Assembly: GCA_000024525.1 (NCBI GenBank)
Contig: CP001769.1
Span: forward strand, 620,001-684,000
Direction of reading: 5' to 3'
DNA length: 64,000 bases
Origin: Spirosoma linguale DSM 74
Lineage (GTDB): Bacteria > Bacteroidota > Bacteroidia > Cytophagales > Spirosomataceae
Each line of letters opens with the position of its first letter. Position 1 is the first letter of the stretch. Below are positions 25,420 to 35,218 of the stretch, piece after piece. A program made the translations under genes and the position numbers. The notes under the pieces were generated by a model. It was not told the origin of the DNA and did no database searches. It saw nothing but the letters and a program-made list of their open reading frames with translations.

Positions 25420-26496
25420 ATGTTTTGCCAAATGTACAAACGTTTTATTTGGTTGCTAACTTTTACAACTTTTTTTTTCGTCAACTACATGACGGCTAGC
25501 TATGGCAGAGCTGAAAAAACTGCTAAAGAATTGTTGGTGAGTAGGGTTGCTGGCTCGAAATATCCAGTTTGGCAGCGTCCACTGTGGGGCTTCTTTGCGC
25601 ATCAGCAGATCAATCGGCTGGCTGTATTTACGCTGCCGGTCGATATGATCCCATTCTTTAAAAAGCACATTAACTTTCTATCCGACAATGCAGTCAATCC
25701 CGACAAGCGCCGGTATGCGGTTGTGGGCGAAGCACCACGCCATTTCATTGATCTGGATGCTTATCCGGATACAACAAGCGCTACCTTGCCCCGGTATTAT
25801 AAGGAGGCTACAGATCGATATGGAGAAGACTCGCTAGCGTTGCATGGGCTAGTCCCCTGGCAAATTCAACTCACAAAGTACCAGTTAACGGAAGCGTTTA
25901 AACAGCGTAATGTACGGCGTATTCTGCGCGTAGCCGCCGATTTGGGTCACTACATTGCCGATGCCAATGTGCCTTTGCATACAACCCGCAACTACAACGG
26001 TCAGTTAACCAATCAACAGGGTATTCATGGTTTCTGGGAGTCGAGGCTTCCCGAGCTGTTCAGTGCCAACTATGATTTTCTGACGGGACAGGCGGAGTAT
26101 ATTTATTCTCCCCAAAAAGCCGCCTGGCGGGCTGTGTTCAATGCTAATGCGGCTCTGGACTCCGTATTGCATATTGAACGGCAGTTAACGGAGCAGGTAG
26201 GGGAGACCCGTAAATATGGTTTTGAGGAGCGAAACGGAATTACCGCCAAGGTCTATTCGGCCGATTTCTCGCAACAGTACCACGAACGGTTACATGGTCA
26301 GGTAGAGCGTCAGATGCGGGCATCCGTAAAGATGGTCGGCGATTTCTGGTATACCTGCTGGGTCGATGCCGGTCAGCCGGATTTACGGGCTTTGGCAAAC
26401 TACCAACTTACTGATCAGGAGCAGAAGGAGGAAGTAGACGAACAGAAAGGGTGGTTGAAGCGGCTGTTTAAGGCGAGGGAGGAATCCGAACCGTGA
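25420..26496 (+). CDS. Zinc-dependent phospholipase C / S1-P1-nuclease-fold protein
   Basis: The 358-residue protein has an N-terminal signal or anchor segment (start ATG at 25420; 25432 is possible). The pattern WGFFAHQQINRLAVFTLP, PRHFIDLD, HGLVPWQIQ, ADLGHYIADANVPLHT and GIHGFWESRLPEL contains the scattered His, Asp and Glu residues that bind three zinc ions in the S1/P1 nuclease and phospholipase C fold. The substrate (lipid or nucleic acid) cannot be decided. The C-terminus is charged (EEVDEQKGWLKRLFKAREE). Confidence 0.8.
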   Translation: MFCQMYKRFIWLLTFTTFFFVNYMTASYGRAEKTAKELLVSRVAGSKYPVWQRPLWGFFAHQQINRLAVFTLPVDMIPFFKKHINFLSDNAVNPDKRRYAVVGEAPRHFIDLDAYPDTTSATLPRYYKEATDRYGEDSLALHGLVPWQIQLTKYQLTEAFKQRNVRRILRVAADLGHYIADANVPLHTTRNYNGQLTNQQGIHGFWESRLPELFSANYDFLTGQAEYIYSPQKAAWRAVFNANAALDSVLHIERQLTEQVGETRKYGFEERNGITAKVYSADFSQQYHERLHGQVERQMRASVKMVGDFWYTCWVDAGQPDLRALANYQLTDQEQKEEVDEQKGWLKRLFKAREESEP

Positions 26497-26504
26497 TTTT
26501 AACA

Positions 26505-26670
26505 AGATTTAAAGGATTACACAAGATTATCCATTTAACTTAATAAGATTAATCAATCGACGGAACAAGATTATTTAACTAAACAGCATTATACATTTAA
26601 TAAAAAAGGAAAGGATTAAACAAGCTGGCTTTCAGATAATTGCCATAATCTTGTTTAATCCTTTAAATCT
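26505..26670. repeat. Separated inverted repeat with GATTTAAAGGATT words
   Basis: AGATTTAAAGGATTACACAAG... at 26505-26530 and its complement at 26645-26670 match at 25 of 26 positions with a 114-base spacer. Related words (AACAAGATTAT, AAGGATTAAAC) recur inside the spacer. The region lies between convergent genes. Confidence 0.6.
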
Positions 26671-26685
26671 GGTTGAAATCCCGGT

Positions 26686-27555
26686 TTACACGGCCAGCTT
26701 CTTCATGTACTCGGCGTCGTTCTTCAAACTAACCATCGGCGATTCAGCGTATTCTTCCTGCTCGACGAGGAAATACTTGATACCGCTGTCCATGGCGATG
26801 CGCAGCGTTTTCTTGAAATCCACGTTGCCTTTACCCAAATCATTCTGTACCGGCTTGCCGCCCTGTACCGTATAATCTTTAACGTGGCAAAGCTCGTAGC
26901 GTTTACCGTACTTCTTGAGATGCTCGGCGGTATTTACGCCCGCTACGTCGATCCAGCACAAATCCAGTTCGAACATTACGTTTTTAGGATCGGTGTTGGC
27001 CAGCAGGAACTCCTGCGGAAGTTTACCATCAAGGGGGCGGAATGAATAGTCGTGGTTGTGGTAACCAAATTTCAATCCCGCCTTGCTAACTTCTTCCCCG
27101 GCGGTATTGAACATATCAGCAATTTTCTTCCAGTCATCCCAAGTTTTTTGGGGCCCAATGTATGGGCATAATAGGTAGGTTAATCCGGCACCATGAGCCA
27201 TGTCAATGCTTTTCTTCAGGCCATCGGGTTTTTCCATATCACCCCGGAAGTTGAAGTGTGTGCTGACCATTTTTACACCAATACCGTCGAGGAACGATTT
27301 CATTTCTTTCGGTTCCATACCCCACAGGAAGCCCTGTGCCCCGCTGAAACTCTCAAATTGTTTATAGCCCATTTTGGCTAAATCGGTCATTACGCCTTTC
27401 GGGTCTTTAGGCATTACGTCGCGGGCGCTGTATAACTGAACGCCGAATGGGCTGATCAATTTAGCGGGTGCGTTGGCCAAAAGGTTCGTTTGACTAAGGG
27501 TTAAGGCGCCAGCCGTTAACAGGCCAGACTGTTTTAGAAAACTGCGTCGTTGCAT
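26686..27555 (-). CDS. Exported sugar phosphate isomerase/epimerase (TIM barrel)
   Basis: The 289-residue protein starts with a twin-arginine-like signal (MQRRSFLKQSGLLTAGALTL). The rest is an xylose-isomerase-like TIM barrel: FGVQLYSARD, VSTHFNF, FGYHNHDYSF, FELDLCWIDVAG and CHVKDYT, where His, Glu and Asp residues form the metal site. It is related to, but not the same group as, the epimerase at 5609. An export signal suggests periplasmic sugar or cyclitol conversion. No operon partner is visible. Confidence 0.83.
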   Translation of the reverse strand: MQRRSFLKQSGLLTAGALTLSQTNLLANAPAKLISPFGVQLYSARDVMPKDPKGVMTDLAKMGYKQFESFSGAQGFLWGMEPKEMKSFLDGIGVKMVSTHFNFRGDMEKPDGLKKSIDMAHGAGLTYLLCPYIGPQKTWDDWKKIADMFNTAGEEVSKAGLKFGYHNHDYSFRPLDGKLPQEFLLANTDPKNVMFELDLCWIDVAGVNTAEHLKKYGKRYELCHVKDYTVQGGKPVQNDLGKGNVDFKKTLRIAMDSGIKYFLVEQEEYAESPMVSLKNDAEYMKKLAV

Positions 27556-27687
27556 GTTTGGTAAAAGTTTGCAGGTTTAAAACGTAAAGATGGGCCGCTT
27601 CTACGTAAAATGGCCTAAAATATTTTAGACAGCTTAACTCTTTTGCGGTTTAACGGGGCCTTTACAGAATGACAAATATCAACAACG

Positions 27688-27695
27688 TATCTTTG
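27688..27695 (+). promoter_or_regulatory. -7 promoter element of rlmI
   Basis: TATCTTTG matches TAnnTTTG and lies 19 bases before the ATG at 27715. A -33 element is weak. Confidence 0.45.
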
Positions 27696-27714
27696 CGGTC
27701 TTTCTTCAGGACGA

Positions 27715-28911
27715 ATGACGTTTTCAAAATTATATCTGCAGGCCGGACGCGATGAGGCTCTCCGGCGATTTCACCCCTGGGTGTTTTCACGGGCCATCAG
27801 TCGGTATGAGGGCAACCTGAACGACGGCGATGTCGTTGAAGTATTTGACAGCAAAAAGAACTACCTCGCCACCGGCCATTACCACGATGGCAGTATTGCC
27901 GTACGTATTTTCTCCTTCAATGCAACGGCTGGCGGACCCGTAACGCCCGACTTACCGTACTGGACAAAGAAACTGGCGCACATCCGGTCTATTCGAAAAG
28001 TGATTGTAACGGGCGAAACAAACTGTTATCGACTTGTTCACGGCGAGGGCGATGGTTGCACGGGTCTGATTCTGGACATGTACAACGGTGTCATCGTTCT
28101 ACAGGCGCATTCCATTGGTATGCACCGGGAGCGGGAAATCATTACCGACGCGCTGAAAGTCGTTTTTGGTGATGAACTCAAGGCAGTATATGACAAAAGT
28201 GCCGAAACGCTGCCCGACGAATACGGTGCCACTGTAACGAATGGCTATCTGTATGGCCGTACACCCGTCCCGCATCCGGTGCTGGAAAACGGGAATACGT
28301 TTATGATCGACTGGATAACCGGGCAGAAAACGGGCTTTTTCTTAGATCAGCGCGATAACCGGGCATTACTGGCCCAGTATGCTGAAGGAAAAAAAGTATT
28401 GAACGCCTTCTGTTATTCGGGTGGCTTCTCGGTGTACGGGCTCAAAGCGGGCGCTACGCTGGTGCATTCGGTAGATGTTTCTCAGAAAGCAATCACCCTT
28501 ACGGAACAGAATATAACAGCCAACTTTGGGGAAAGTGATGATCGGCACCAGGCATTTGCGGAGGATGTCATGCATTACCTCAAAAACCATGATCAACAGT
28601 ACGATGTCGTGGTGCTTGATCCACCAGCTTTTGCTAAAAGCCAGTCGGCACGGCACCGGGCAGTGCAGGGCTATAAACGTCTAAATGCCGAAGGTTTCAA
28701 GCGGGTAGCCAAGGGAGGGCTATTGTTCACCTTTTCCTGTTCGCAGGTGGTGGACCGCGAGTTGTTCTACAATACAATTGTGGCAGCGGCCATTGAAGCC
28801 GGTCGGCAGGTACGGGTGCTGCATCACCTAAGCCAACCCGCCGATCACCCCGTTAGTTTATTTCACCCGGAGGGCGGTTACCTGAAAGGACTGGTCTTGT
28901 GGGTAGAGTAA
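27715..28911 (+). CDS. rlmI: 23S rRNA (cytosine) methyltransferase, RlmI family
   Basis: The 398-residue protein has an N-terminal PUA domain (about 1-75), a central EEHEE-like region (about 90-180), and a C-terminal SAM-binding methyltransferase domain with GFFLDQRDNR near 208, VLNAFCYSGGFS and the catalytic VVLDPPAFAKS. In E. coli RlmI methylates C1962 of 23S rRNA. The order of domains and the length fit. It has a -7 promoter element 20 bases upstream. Confidence 0.9.
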   Translation: MTFSKLYLQAGRDEALRRFHPWVFSRAISRYEGNLNDGDVVEVFDSKKNYLATGHYHDGSIAVRIFSFNATAGGPVTPDLPYWTKKLAHIRSIRKVIVTGETNCYRLVHGEGDGCTGLILDMYNGVIVLQAHSIGMHREREIITDALKVVFGDELKAVYDKSAETLPDEYGATVTNGYLYGRTPVPHPVLENGNTFMIDWITGQKTGFFLDQRDNRALLAQYAEGKKVLNAFCYSGGFSVYGLKAGATLVHSVDVSQKAITLTEQNITANFGESDDRHQAFAEDVMHYLKNHDQQYDVVVLDPPAFAKSQSARHRAVQGYKRLNAEGFKRVAKGGLLFTFSCSQVVDRELFYNTIVAAAIEAGRQVRVLHHLSQPADHPVSLFHPEGGYLKGLVLWVE

Positions 28912-29048
28912 TTAACGGCTAATAAATAGTAGTAACTAAAACGATATTGCCGACTGTCGTTTAACGAAATACCGCTGGAAGAGGTTTATATGTAACGGCA
29001 GAAGAGGTTATACTTCAATTGCTGTTATAGATATTGACTGGTTTCCGC

Positions 29049-29056
29049 TAATTTTG
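29049..29056 (+). promoter_or_regulatory. -7 promoter element of the E2 gene
   Basis: TAATTTTG matches TAnnTTTG, 73 bases before the ATG at 29130. A small hairpin, TCGCCA-CGC-TGGCGA at 29070-29084, would lie in the leader. Confidence 0.4.
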
Positions 29057-29129
29057 GGCTTCAACCGGCTCGCCACGCTGGCGACCCAGCAAGTCCTTTC
29101 GTATAACCCGATTACATACATAGCTTCTT

Positions 29130-30890
29130 ATGGCTGAATTAATCCGAATGCCCAAAATGAGCGACACAATGACCGAAGGCGTCATTGCGGAGTGGCACAA
29201 AAAAGTGGGCGATAAAGTAAAGTCCGGCGACGTACTGGCCGAAGTTGAAACTGATAAAGCAACCATGGACCTCGAAGCATACGACGAGGGGACATTGCTC
29301 TACATCGGTGTTGAAAAAGGGGCTTCGGTGCCGGTAGATGGCGTTCTGGCCGTTATTGGAGCGGATGGTGAAGATTACAAAGCTGTACTCAACGGATCGA
29401 GTGGAGGAAGTCAGGATGCTGCCCCGGCGGCTCCCAAGCCAGAACCGGCTCCTGCACCTGCCAATAGCGCGAGTGCTGAAGCGACAACAAAACTGCCCGA
29501 TGAGAAAGCTGTATCTGCGGCTCCCGCCGAGAATGTAAATGCGTCGATTATCCGGATGCCCAAAATGAGCGATACCATGACGGAAGGAACCATCGTGGCG
29601 TGGCACAAAAAAGAAGGGGATACCGTAAAATCAGGTGACGTACTGGCCGAAGTCGAAACCGACAAAGCGACTATGGATCTCGAAGCCTATGAGGAAGGTA
29701 CACTTCTCTATATCGGTGTAAAAGAAGGTTCGTCGGTTGCGGTCGATGAGGTCATTGCCGTGGTCGGTGAAAAAGGTGCTAATTTCAAAGTACTGCTTGA
29801 CGGTGGTTCGGGTGCGCCCGCAGCAGGTCAGCAGGCCGCTACCGGCGAAAGTGGTAGCGCAACGGCTCAGCAGAACCCACAGGCAGATTTACCCGCCAAT
29901 GCTGATTCGGATTTGTCGTATGCCGGTGGTGAAGGCGATGCTGTCGGGTCGAATGGCAGGGTGAAAGCCTCGCCATTAGCCAAGCGTATTGCCGAAGAAA
30001 AAGGCATCAATCTGGCACAGGTGCAGGGCACTGGCCCCGAAGGTCGTATCGTGAAAAGCGATGTCGAATCGTTTGTGCCTGGCAAAGCAGCTCCGGCCGC
30101 TCAACCAACGGCTCCGGCTGCCCAGCCAGTGGCTCAACCAGCCGCACCGGCTCCCGCTGCAGCGCCAGCTCCGGCACCAGCGCCAACCCCAGCCGCAACC
30201 TCCGTTGGGGGAGATTACGAGGATATTCCGGTTAGCCAGATGCGCAAAACCATTGCTCGTCGTCTGAGCGAGAGTCTGTTTACTGCTCCGCACTTCTACC
30301 TGACCATGGAAATTAACATGGATAAGGCGATGGACCTGCGCGGTACGGTGAATGGACTTAGCCCAGTGAAAGTATCGTTCAATGATTTCGTGATCAAGGC
30401 GGCTGCCCTGGCGCTGAAACAACACCCGAATGTTAACTCGTCGTGGTTAGGCGATAAAATCCGGAAGTACAAGTACGTAAACATTGGCGTTGCGGTAGCC
30501 GTTGATGAAGGCTTGCTTGTACCCGTTGTACGGAACGCCGATCAGAAAACCCTGTCGACGATTTCGGGCGAAGTGAAAGATCTGGCCGGAAAAGCCAAAG
30601 ACAAAAAACTTCAGCCGAAAGACTGGGAAGGCAGCACATTCTCGATTTCCAACCTCGGTATGTTTGGTATCGAAGAGTTTACGGCCATCATCAACCCACC
30701 CGATTCATGCATTCTGGCCGTTGGTGCCATTAAGCAGACTGTGAAGTTTGAAGGTGAGATAGCTAAACCAACGAATGTGATGAAAGTAACCCTGTCCTGC
30801 GACCACCGTGTGGTAGACGGTGCTACGGGCTCGGCCTTCCTGCAAACGTTCAAGCAACTGCTCGAAGATCCGATGCGGATGCTGGTATAA
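29130..30890 (+). CDS. Pyruvate dehydrogenase E2, dihydrolipoamide acetyltransferase
   Basis: The 586-residue protein has two lipoyl domains with lysines in ETDKATMDLEAY (K43 and a matching lysine in the second copy about 139-215), each followed by Ala/Pro-rich linkers, then an E3-binding domain (KASPLAKRIAEEKGINLAQV, about 278-315) and the catalytic acetyltransferase domain ending in CDHRVVDGATGS. It moves acetyl groups to CoA on the large complex core. The two lipoyl domains are very similar also at DNA level. No E1 or E3 gene is adjacent. Confidence 0.95.
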   Translation: MAELIRMPKMSDTMTEGVIAEWHKKVGDKVKSGDVLAEVETDKATMDLEAYDEGTLLYIGVEKGASVPVDGVLAVIGADGEDYKAVLNGSSGGSQDAAPAAPKPEPAPAPANSASAEATTKLPDEKAVSAAPAENVNASIIRMPKMSDTMTEGTIVAWHKKEGDTVKSGDVLAEVETDKATMDLEAYEEGTLLYIGVKEGSSVAVDEVIAVVGEKGANFKVLLDGGSGAPAAGQQAATGESGSATAQQNPQADLPANADSDLSYAGGEGDAVGSNGRVKASPLAKRIAEEKGINLAQVQGTGPEGRIVKSDVESFVPGKAAPAAQPTAPAAQPVAQPAAPAPAAAPAPAPAPTPAATSVGGDYEDIPVSQMRKTIARRLSESLFTAPHFYLTMEINMDKAMDLRGTVNGLSPVKVSFNDFVIKAAALALKQHPNVNSSWLGDKIRKYKYVNIGVAVAVDEGLLVPVVRNADQKTLSTISGEVKDLAGKAKDKKLQPKDWEGSTFSISNLGMFGIEEFTAIINPPDSCILAVGAIKQTVKFEGEIAKPTNVMKVTLSCDHRVVDGATGSAFLQTFKQLLEDPMRMLV

Positions 30891-30896
30891 AAAGGA

Positions 30897-30966
30897 GGAT
30901 AAGTGGAGTAAGTGAAATGAGTGCAGTATGGACTGACTTCACTTACTCCACTCATTTTACTTATCC
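30897..30966. repeat. Two nested complementary word pairs after the E2 gene
   Basis: GGATAAGT (30897-30904) pairs with ACTTATCC (30959-30966) and GGAGTAAGTGAA (30905-30916) pairs with TTCACTTACTCC (30938-30949). The 15-mer AGTGGAGTAAGTGAA at 30902-30916 recurs at 51439-51453. Confidence 0.6.
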
Positions 30967-30968
30967 AC

Positions 30969-31020
30969 TTTCAATAAAAAAGGTCCTTCCGAATGTTCGG
31001 AAGGACCTTTTTTATTGAAA
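30969..31020. terminator. Perfect 25-bp hairpin between E2 and trxA
   Basis: Arms 30969-30993 and 30996-31020 are perfectly complementary with only two bases at the centre. A and T runs give terminator tails on both strands, so it probably serves both convergent genes. Confidence 0.88.
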
Positions 31021-31030
31021 ACCTAAAAAC

Positions 31031-31375
31031 TTAGATCGTTGCGGGTTCCATTGCGCCCTGAAGTTTTTGCTCCAGTACGTTTTTGGGGACGGCGCCAATC
31101 ACTTTATCTACTAACTGACCGTTTTTGAAAATCATCAGCGTCGGAATGCTGCGGATACCAAATTTAGCGGGAACCTGGGAGTTTTGATCAACGTCCATTT
31201 TCGCTACTACGGCTTTCCCTTCGTATTCACCGGCAAGTTGCTCAACAACTGGCCCGATCATTTTACAGGGACCGCACCATTCGGCCCAGAAATCTACTAA
31301 AACAGGTTTGTCAGAATTTATAAGATCGTTGAAGTTCGCGTCGGTTGCTTCTACGGCATGTGTTCCTGCTGCCAT
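31031..31375 (-). CDS. trxA: Thioredoxin
   Basis: The 114-residue protein has the WCGPC active site with Cys34 and Cys37, the VLVDFWAEW strand before it and the cis-proline segment RSIPTLMIFKNG. It reduces disulfides in cytoplasmic proteins. Length is slightly over the usual 105-110 because of a short N-terminal extension. dnaE lies upstream on the same strand, 71 bases away. Confidence 0.96.
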   Translation of the reverse strand: MAAGTHAVEATDANFNDLINSDKPVLVDFWAEWCGPCKMIGPVVEQLAGEYEGKAVVAKMDVDQNSQVPAKFGIRSIPTLMIFKNGQLVDKVIGAVPKNVLEQKLQGAMEPATI

Positions 31376-31446
31376 GACTGAAAGAGTTTATTTGTTGAAC
31401 TTGTTTCATGAGCATAAACCGTTTTCCCAGCGTTTAGTTCCGACTT

Positions 31447-34400
31447 TTACGCCACCTTACACGTCACGCCGTCCATGGCTTCCAGTGACCTGAGCAGGGT
31501 GTTGGCGGGCGATACCTTCAGCGTGCGTGCCTGTAAACTGATTTCGATACGTTCACTGGGGTCGACAACGTTGAGCGATAGCGTACAGGTGCCGGGGTGG
31601 GCGTTGACCAGTTCGTTAATTTTAGCTACGACCTGGGCATTGAGTGAGTCGATGGTTAGCGAGACACGCAGCTCTTTGCAGAATTTCTCCCGCATCTCGG
31701 TCAGTAAGCGGATGTTCGTGGCCTTGAATTCCAGATTCTCGGAGTTCCACCGATTCTGGGTCTTGCCCGTAATGTGCAGGAATCGGCCTACCTCAATGTA
31801 CTGGCCCATCCGGACATAATCCTCCCCAAACAGCGCCAGTTCGATGGACGTGTTGTAGTCTTCAATTTTGAAGATACAGAACGGGTTACCATTCTTGGCG
31901 ATCTTGGTTTGCATGGACGAAACGATACCGGCCACTTTTATTTCGGGCTGGCGGGTCTCATAAATCTTATCCAGCGTGCAGTTGCAGAAGCCGTCCAGCT
32001 CCAGTTTAAACTCATCGAGCGGGTGGCCGGTGATGTAAAAACCCACTACATCCTTCTCGTATTTCAGCTTCTCAATCTGGTTCCACTCCGTTACGATAGG
32101 TGGTTTGGGCCGGGCAATCATGGGCTCGCCATTCATCATGGCCCCAAACAACGACTGCTGGGCTGCGGCTTTCTCCGCATGGTAGTTGTTAGCGTAGCGG
32201 ATAACCTTGTCCAGAAACGGCGAGGTGTCTCCCTCCGCCATCTCGAAATACTGCGCCCGGTGGTACTCGTCGATGGAGTCGAACGCACCCGCGTAAGCCA
32301 GCGATTCCCAGGTTTTTTTGTTAACCGTCCGGAGGTTGACCCGCACGGCAAAATCGAAAATATCTTTGTAAGGGCCACCGGCTTTACGCTCTTCGATGAT
32401 GGCTTCGACGGCCGCATCGCCTGCACCTTTGATACCGCCCAATCCAAAGCGGATTTCGCCCTTCTTGTTCACGCCGAAGAACCGCTCCGACTCGTTGACA
32501 TCCGGTCCCAGCAGGGGCAAACCAAGGTTTTTACACTCTTCCATGAAGAATGTAATCTTATCAATCGTACCCAGACAGCTTGTCAAAACGGCCGCCATGT
32601 ACTCCGAGGTGTAGTGCGCTTTGAGGTAGGCCGTCTGATAGGCCACAAACGCGTAGCAGGTCGAGTGCGACTTGTTGAAGGCGTACGAAGCAAAGGCTTC
32701 CCAGTCGGTCCAGACTTTCTCGCAGACTTTCAGCGGCAGGTTGTTGGCGGCACAGCCATCCATAAACTTACCCTTCATCTTGTCGAGCGTAGCCTTGTCT
32801 TTCTTACCCATCGCCTTCCGCAGTACGTCGGCGTCGCCCTTGGTGAAGTTGCCCAGCTTCTGCGACAGCAGCATCAACTGCTCCTGGTACACGGTAATGC
32901 CGTACGTATCCGCCAGATACTCCTCCATTTCCGGCATGTCGTATTTGACTTCTTCGCGGCCGTGTTTCCGGTTGATGTAGTTCGGAATGTAGGCAATCGG
33001 GCCGGGTCGGTAGAGGGCGTTCATAGCAATGAGGTCACCGAAGCGGTCAGGCTTCAGGTCCTTCATGTGCTTTTTCATGCCGTCGGATTCAAACTGGAAC
33101 ACGGCGTTGGTTTCACCCCGCTGGAAGAGCTTATAGGTCTCTTCGTCGTCCAGGGGAATATCGTCGATGGCAATGGTAACATCGTGGTTCTGCTTGATGA
33201 GCCGCAGACATTCCTTAATGATGGTGAGGTTGCGCAACCCCAAAAAGTCCATCTTGATAACGCCCGCATCTTCAATCACTTTACCCTCATACTGGGTAAT
33301 AATGAGGTTCGTATCTTTTGAGGTCGACACGGGCACAATGTCCGACAGGTCGCTGGGCGCAATGATGATTCCGGCCGCGTGTAAGCCTGTATTCCGGACC
33401 GTGCCTTCGAGTTTACGCGCCTGTTTGAGTACCGCCGATACCTTTTCAAAATCCACTATGCGCATGGCCTGAGCCGCACTCTTGTCGCCAGCTTCCAGCG
33501 CCCGCATTCGCTTCACGTTTTCCACCTCGTCGGGCTGAATAACACTGGAAAGCCCGCCCGGCCCGTCGATGGGGTCCTCGAAGATGCGCTTGAGCGTCAT
33601 GTTGTAGGTCGGCTTGTCGGGCACGAGCTTCACTACGGCGTTGGCATCCTGCAAGGGTAAATCCATCACCCGCGCTACGTCTTTGATGGACGATTTGGAG
33701 GCCATGGTACCGTAGGTCACGATCTGCGCCACCTGCGCTTTTCCGTATTTCTGCACCACGTAGTCGATTACCTTCTGACGGCCTTCATCGTCGAAGTCCG
33801 TATCGATATCGGGCATCGACTTCCGGTCGGGGTTAAGAAAACGCTCGAACAGCAGGTCGTACTTGATGGGGTCGATATTGGTGATACCGGTGCAGTACGC
33901 CACCGCACTACCGGCAGCCGAGCCCCGTCCCGGCCCGATCATCACGCCCAGGTCGCGCCCGGCTTTGATGAAGTCGGCCACGATGAGGAAGTACCCGGCA
34001 AATCCCATTGTCCTGATCGTGAACAGTTCAAAATCAAGGCGTTCCTGGATATGTGGCAGAATATCGACGTACCGTTCTTTGGCCCCTTCGTACGTCAGGT
34101 GACGCAGGTATTCCCACTGGTTCAGTACGTCGTCGGTATGCTGCTGGAACTCCTTCGGAATCGGGAAGTTAGGCAACATGATGTCGCGCTTGAGCTTCAG
34201 CGTTTCGACCTTGCCGACAATCTCGTTGGTATTGTCGATGGCTTCGGGCAGGTCTTTGAAAAGCGTCGTCATCTCCTGCGTGTTCTTGAAATAGAACTGG
34301 TCGCTGAAGAACGCAAAGCGGGTATTCTTAGGCATCACATCGTCGTCGCTGAAGTCCTTCATCGACGGTGTGCTCTGCTTTTCGTTGGTGTTTACGCACA

Positions 34401-35064
34401 GCAGAATGTCGTGGGCAACCCAGTCGTCCTGATCGACATAGTGCGAATCGTTGGACGCAATGATCTTGACGTTGTACTTCCGGGCGAACTTGATCAATAC
34501 CTCGTTGGCTTTGATCTGGTCGGGAATTTCGTGGCGTTGCAGTTCAACGTAATAATCCTCACCGAAACGGTCGAGCCACCATTTGAACTCAATTTCACCG
34601 GCTTCTTCGCCTTTTTTGAGAATCGTTTTGGGAACCGATGCGCCAATGCAGCAGGTAGAGGCAATAAGTCCTTCTTTATACTGGTCGATCAGCTCTTTCG
34701 TAACGCGGGGATATTTGCCGTATAATCCCTCCATGTAGCCCAGCGAGCAGAGTTTCGCCAGGTTTTTGTAGCCCTGCGCGTTCTTCGCCAGTAACAGCTG
34801 ATGGTACCGAACGTCTTTCTGCTCTTTGGTAAACTGTTTCTTGTGGTGATCTTCCACGACATAGAACTCGCAGCCAACAATGGGCTTGATGCCTTGTTTA
34901 CTGGCTTCGGCTACAAATTCAAATACCCCGAACATATTGCCGTGATCGGTGATGGCAACGGCCGGCATATTATCGGCTTTAGCCTTCTTAATCAGCTTCT
35001 TAATGTCGGCCTGACCATCGAGCAGCGAGTATTGAGTATGGCAGTGAAGATGTGAAAATTGCAT
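31447..35064 (-). CDS. dnaE: DNA polymerase III alpha subunit
   Basis: The 1205-residue protein begins with a PHP domain (FSHLHCHTQYSLLDG), followed by the C-family polymerase core with GRGSAAGSAVAY (about 388) and the catalytic DIDTDFDDEGRQ (about 418-429), a tandem HhH region, and a C-terminal OB-fold (VAGIVSSMQTKIAKNGNPF). It is the chromosomal replicase. The segment QQSLF at 969-973 fits the sliding-clamp-binding consensus. All domains are present. Confidence 0.97.
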   Translation of the reverse strand: MQFSHLHCHTQYSLLDGQADIKKLIKKAKADNMPAVAITDHGNMFGVFEFVAEASKQGIKPIVGCEFYVVEDHHKKQFTKEQKDVRYHQLLLAKNAQGYKNLAKLCSLGYMEGLYGKYPRVTKELIDQYKEGLIASTCCIGASVPKTILKKGEEAGEIEFKWWLDRFGEDYYVELQRHEIPDQIKANEVLIKFARKYNVKIIASNDSHYVDQDDWVAHDILLCVNTNEKQSTPSMKDFSDDDVMPKNTRFAFFSDQFYFKNTQEMTTLFKDLPEAIDNTNEIVGKVETLKLKRDIMLPNFPIPKEFQQHTDDVLNQWEYLRHLTYEGAKERYVDILPHIQERLDFELFTIRTMGFAGYFLIVADFIKAGRDLGVMIGPGRGSAAGSAVAYCTGITNIDPIKYDLLFERFLNPDRKSMPDIDTDFDDEGRQKVIDYVVQKYGKAQVAQIVTYGTMASKSSIKDVARVMDLPLQDANAVVKLVPDKPTYNMTLKRIFEDPIDGPGGLSSVIQPDEVENVKRMRALEAGDKSAAQAMRIVDFEKVSAVLKQARKLEGTVRNTGLHAAGIIIAPSDLSDIVPVSTSKDTNLIITQYEGKVIEDAGVIKMDFLGLRNLTIIKECLRLIKQNHDVTIAIDDIPLDDEETYKLFQRGETNAVFQFESDGMKKHMKDLKPDRFGDLIAMNALYRPGPIAYIPNYINRKHGREEVKYDMPEMEEYLADTYGITVYQEQLMLLSQKLGNFTKGDADVLRKAMGKKDKATLDKMKGKFMDGCAANNLPLKVCEKVWTDWEAFASYAFNKSHSTCYAFVAYQTAYLKAHYTSEYMAAVLTSCLGTIDKITFFMEECKNLGLPLLGPDVNESERFFGVNKKGEIRFGLGGIKGAGDAAVEAIIEERKAGGPYKDIFDFAVRVNLRTVNKKTWESLAYAGAFDSIDEYHRAQYFEMAEGDTSPFLDKVIRYANNYHAEKAAAQQSLFGAMMNGEPMIARPKPPIVTEWNQIEKLKYEKDVVGFYITGHPLDEFKLELDGFCNCTLDKIYETRQPEIKVAGIVSSMQTKIAKNGNPFCIFKIEDYNTSIELALFGEDYVRMGQYIEVGRFLHITGKTQNRWNSENLEFKATNIRLLTEMREKFCKELRVSLTIDSLNAQVVAKINELVNAHPGTCTLSLNVVDPSERIEISLQARTLKVSPANTLLRSLEAMDGVTCKVA

Positions 35065-35218
35065 ATGTCTGTACTGTCTGAACCGGGATTCTCCTGATTA
35101 AAAAGATTGACAGGATTGCTGGCTCGTCTGTAAAAATAGGCAAACTAGTGGGGAACGGGCAACGGAGAGGAGGGAATTTTTAAAAGATCAGGGTAAAAGG
35201 CTGACTGTGAAAAGACTG

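Noticed and set aside
31774..33321. Long open frame on the plus strand opposite dnaE
   Set aside because: It lies wholly inside dnaE on the other strand, and its composition (many His, Arg, Val, Gln) is what the complement of a coding frame gives.
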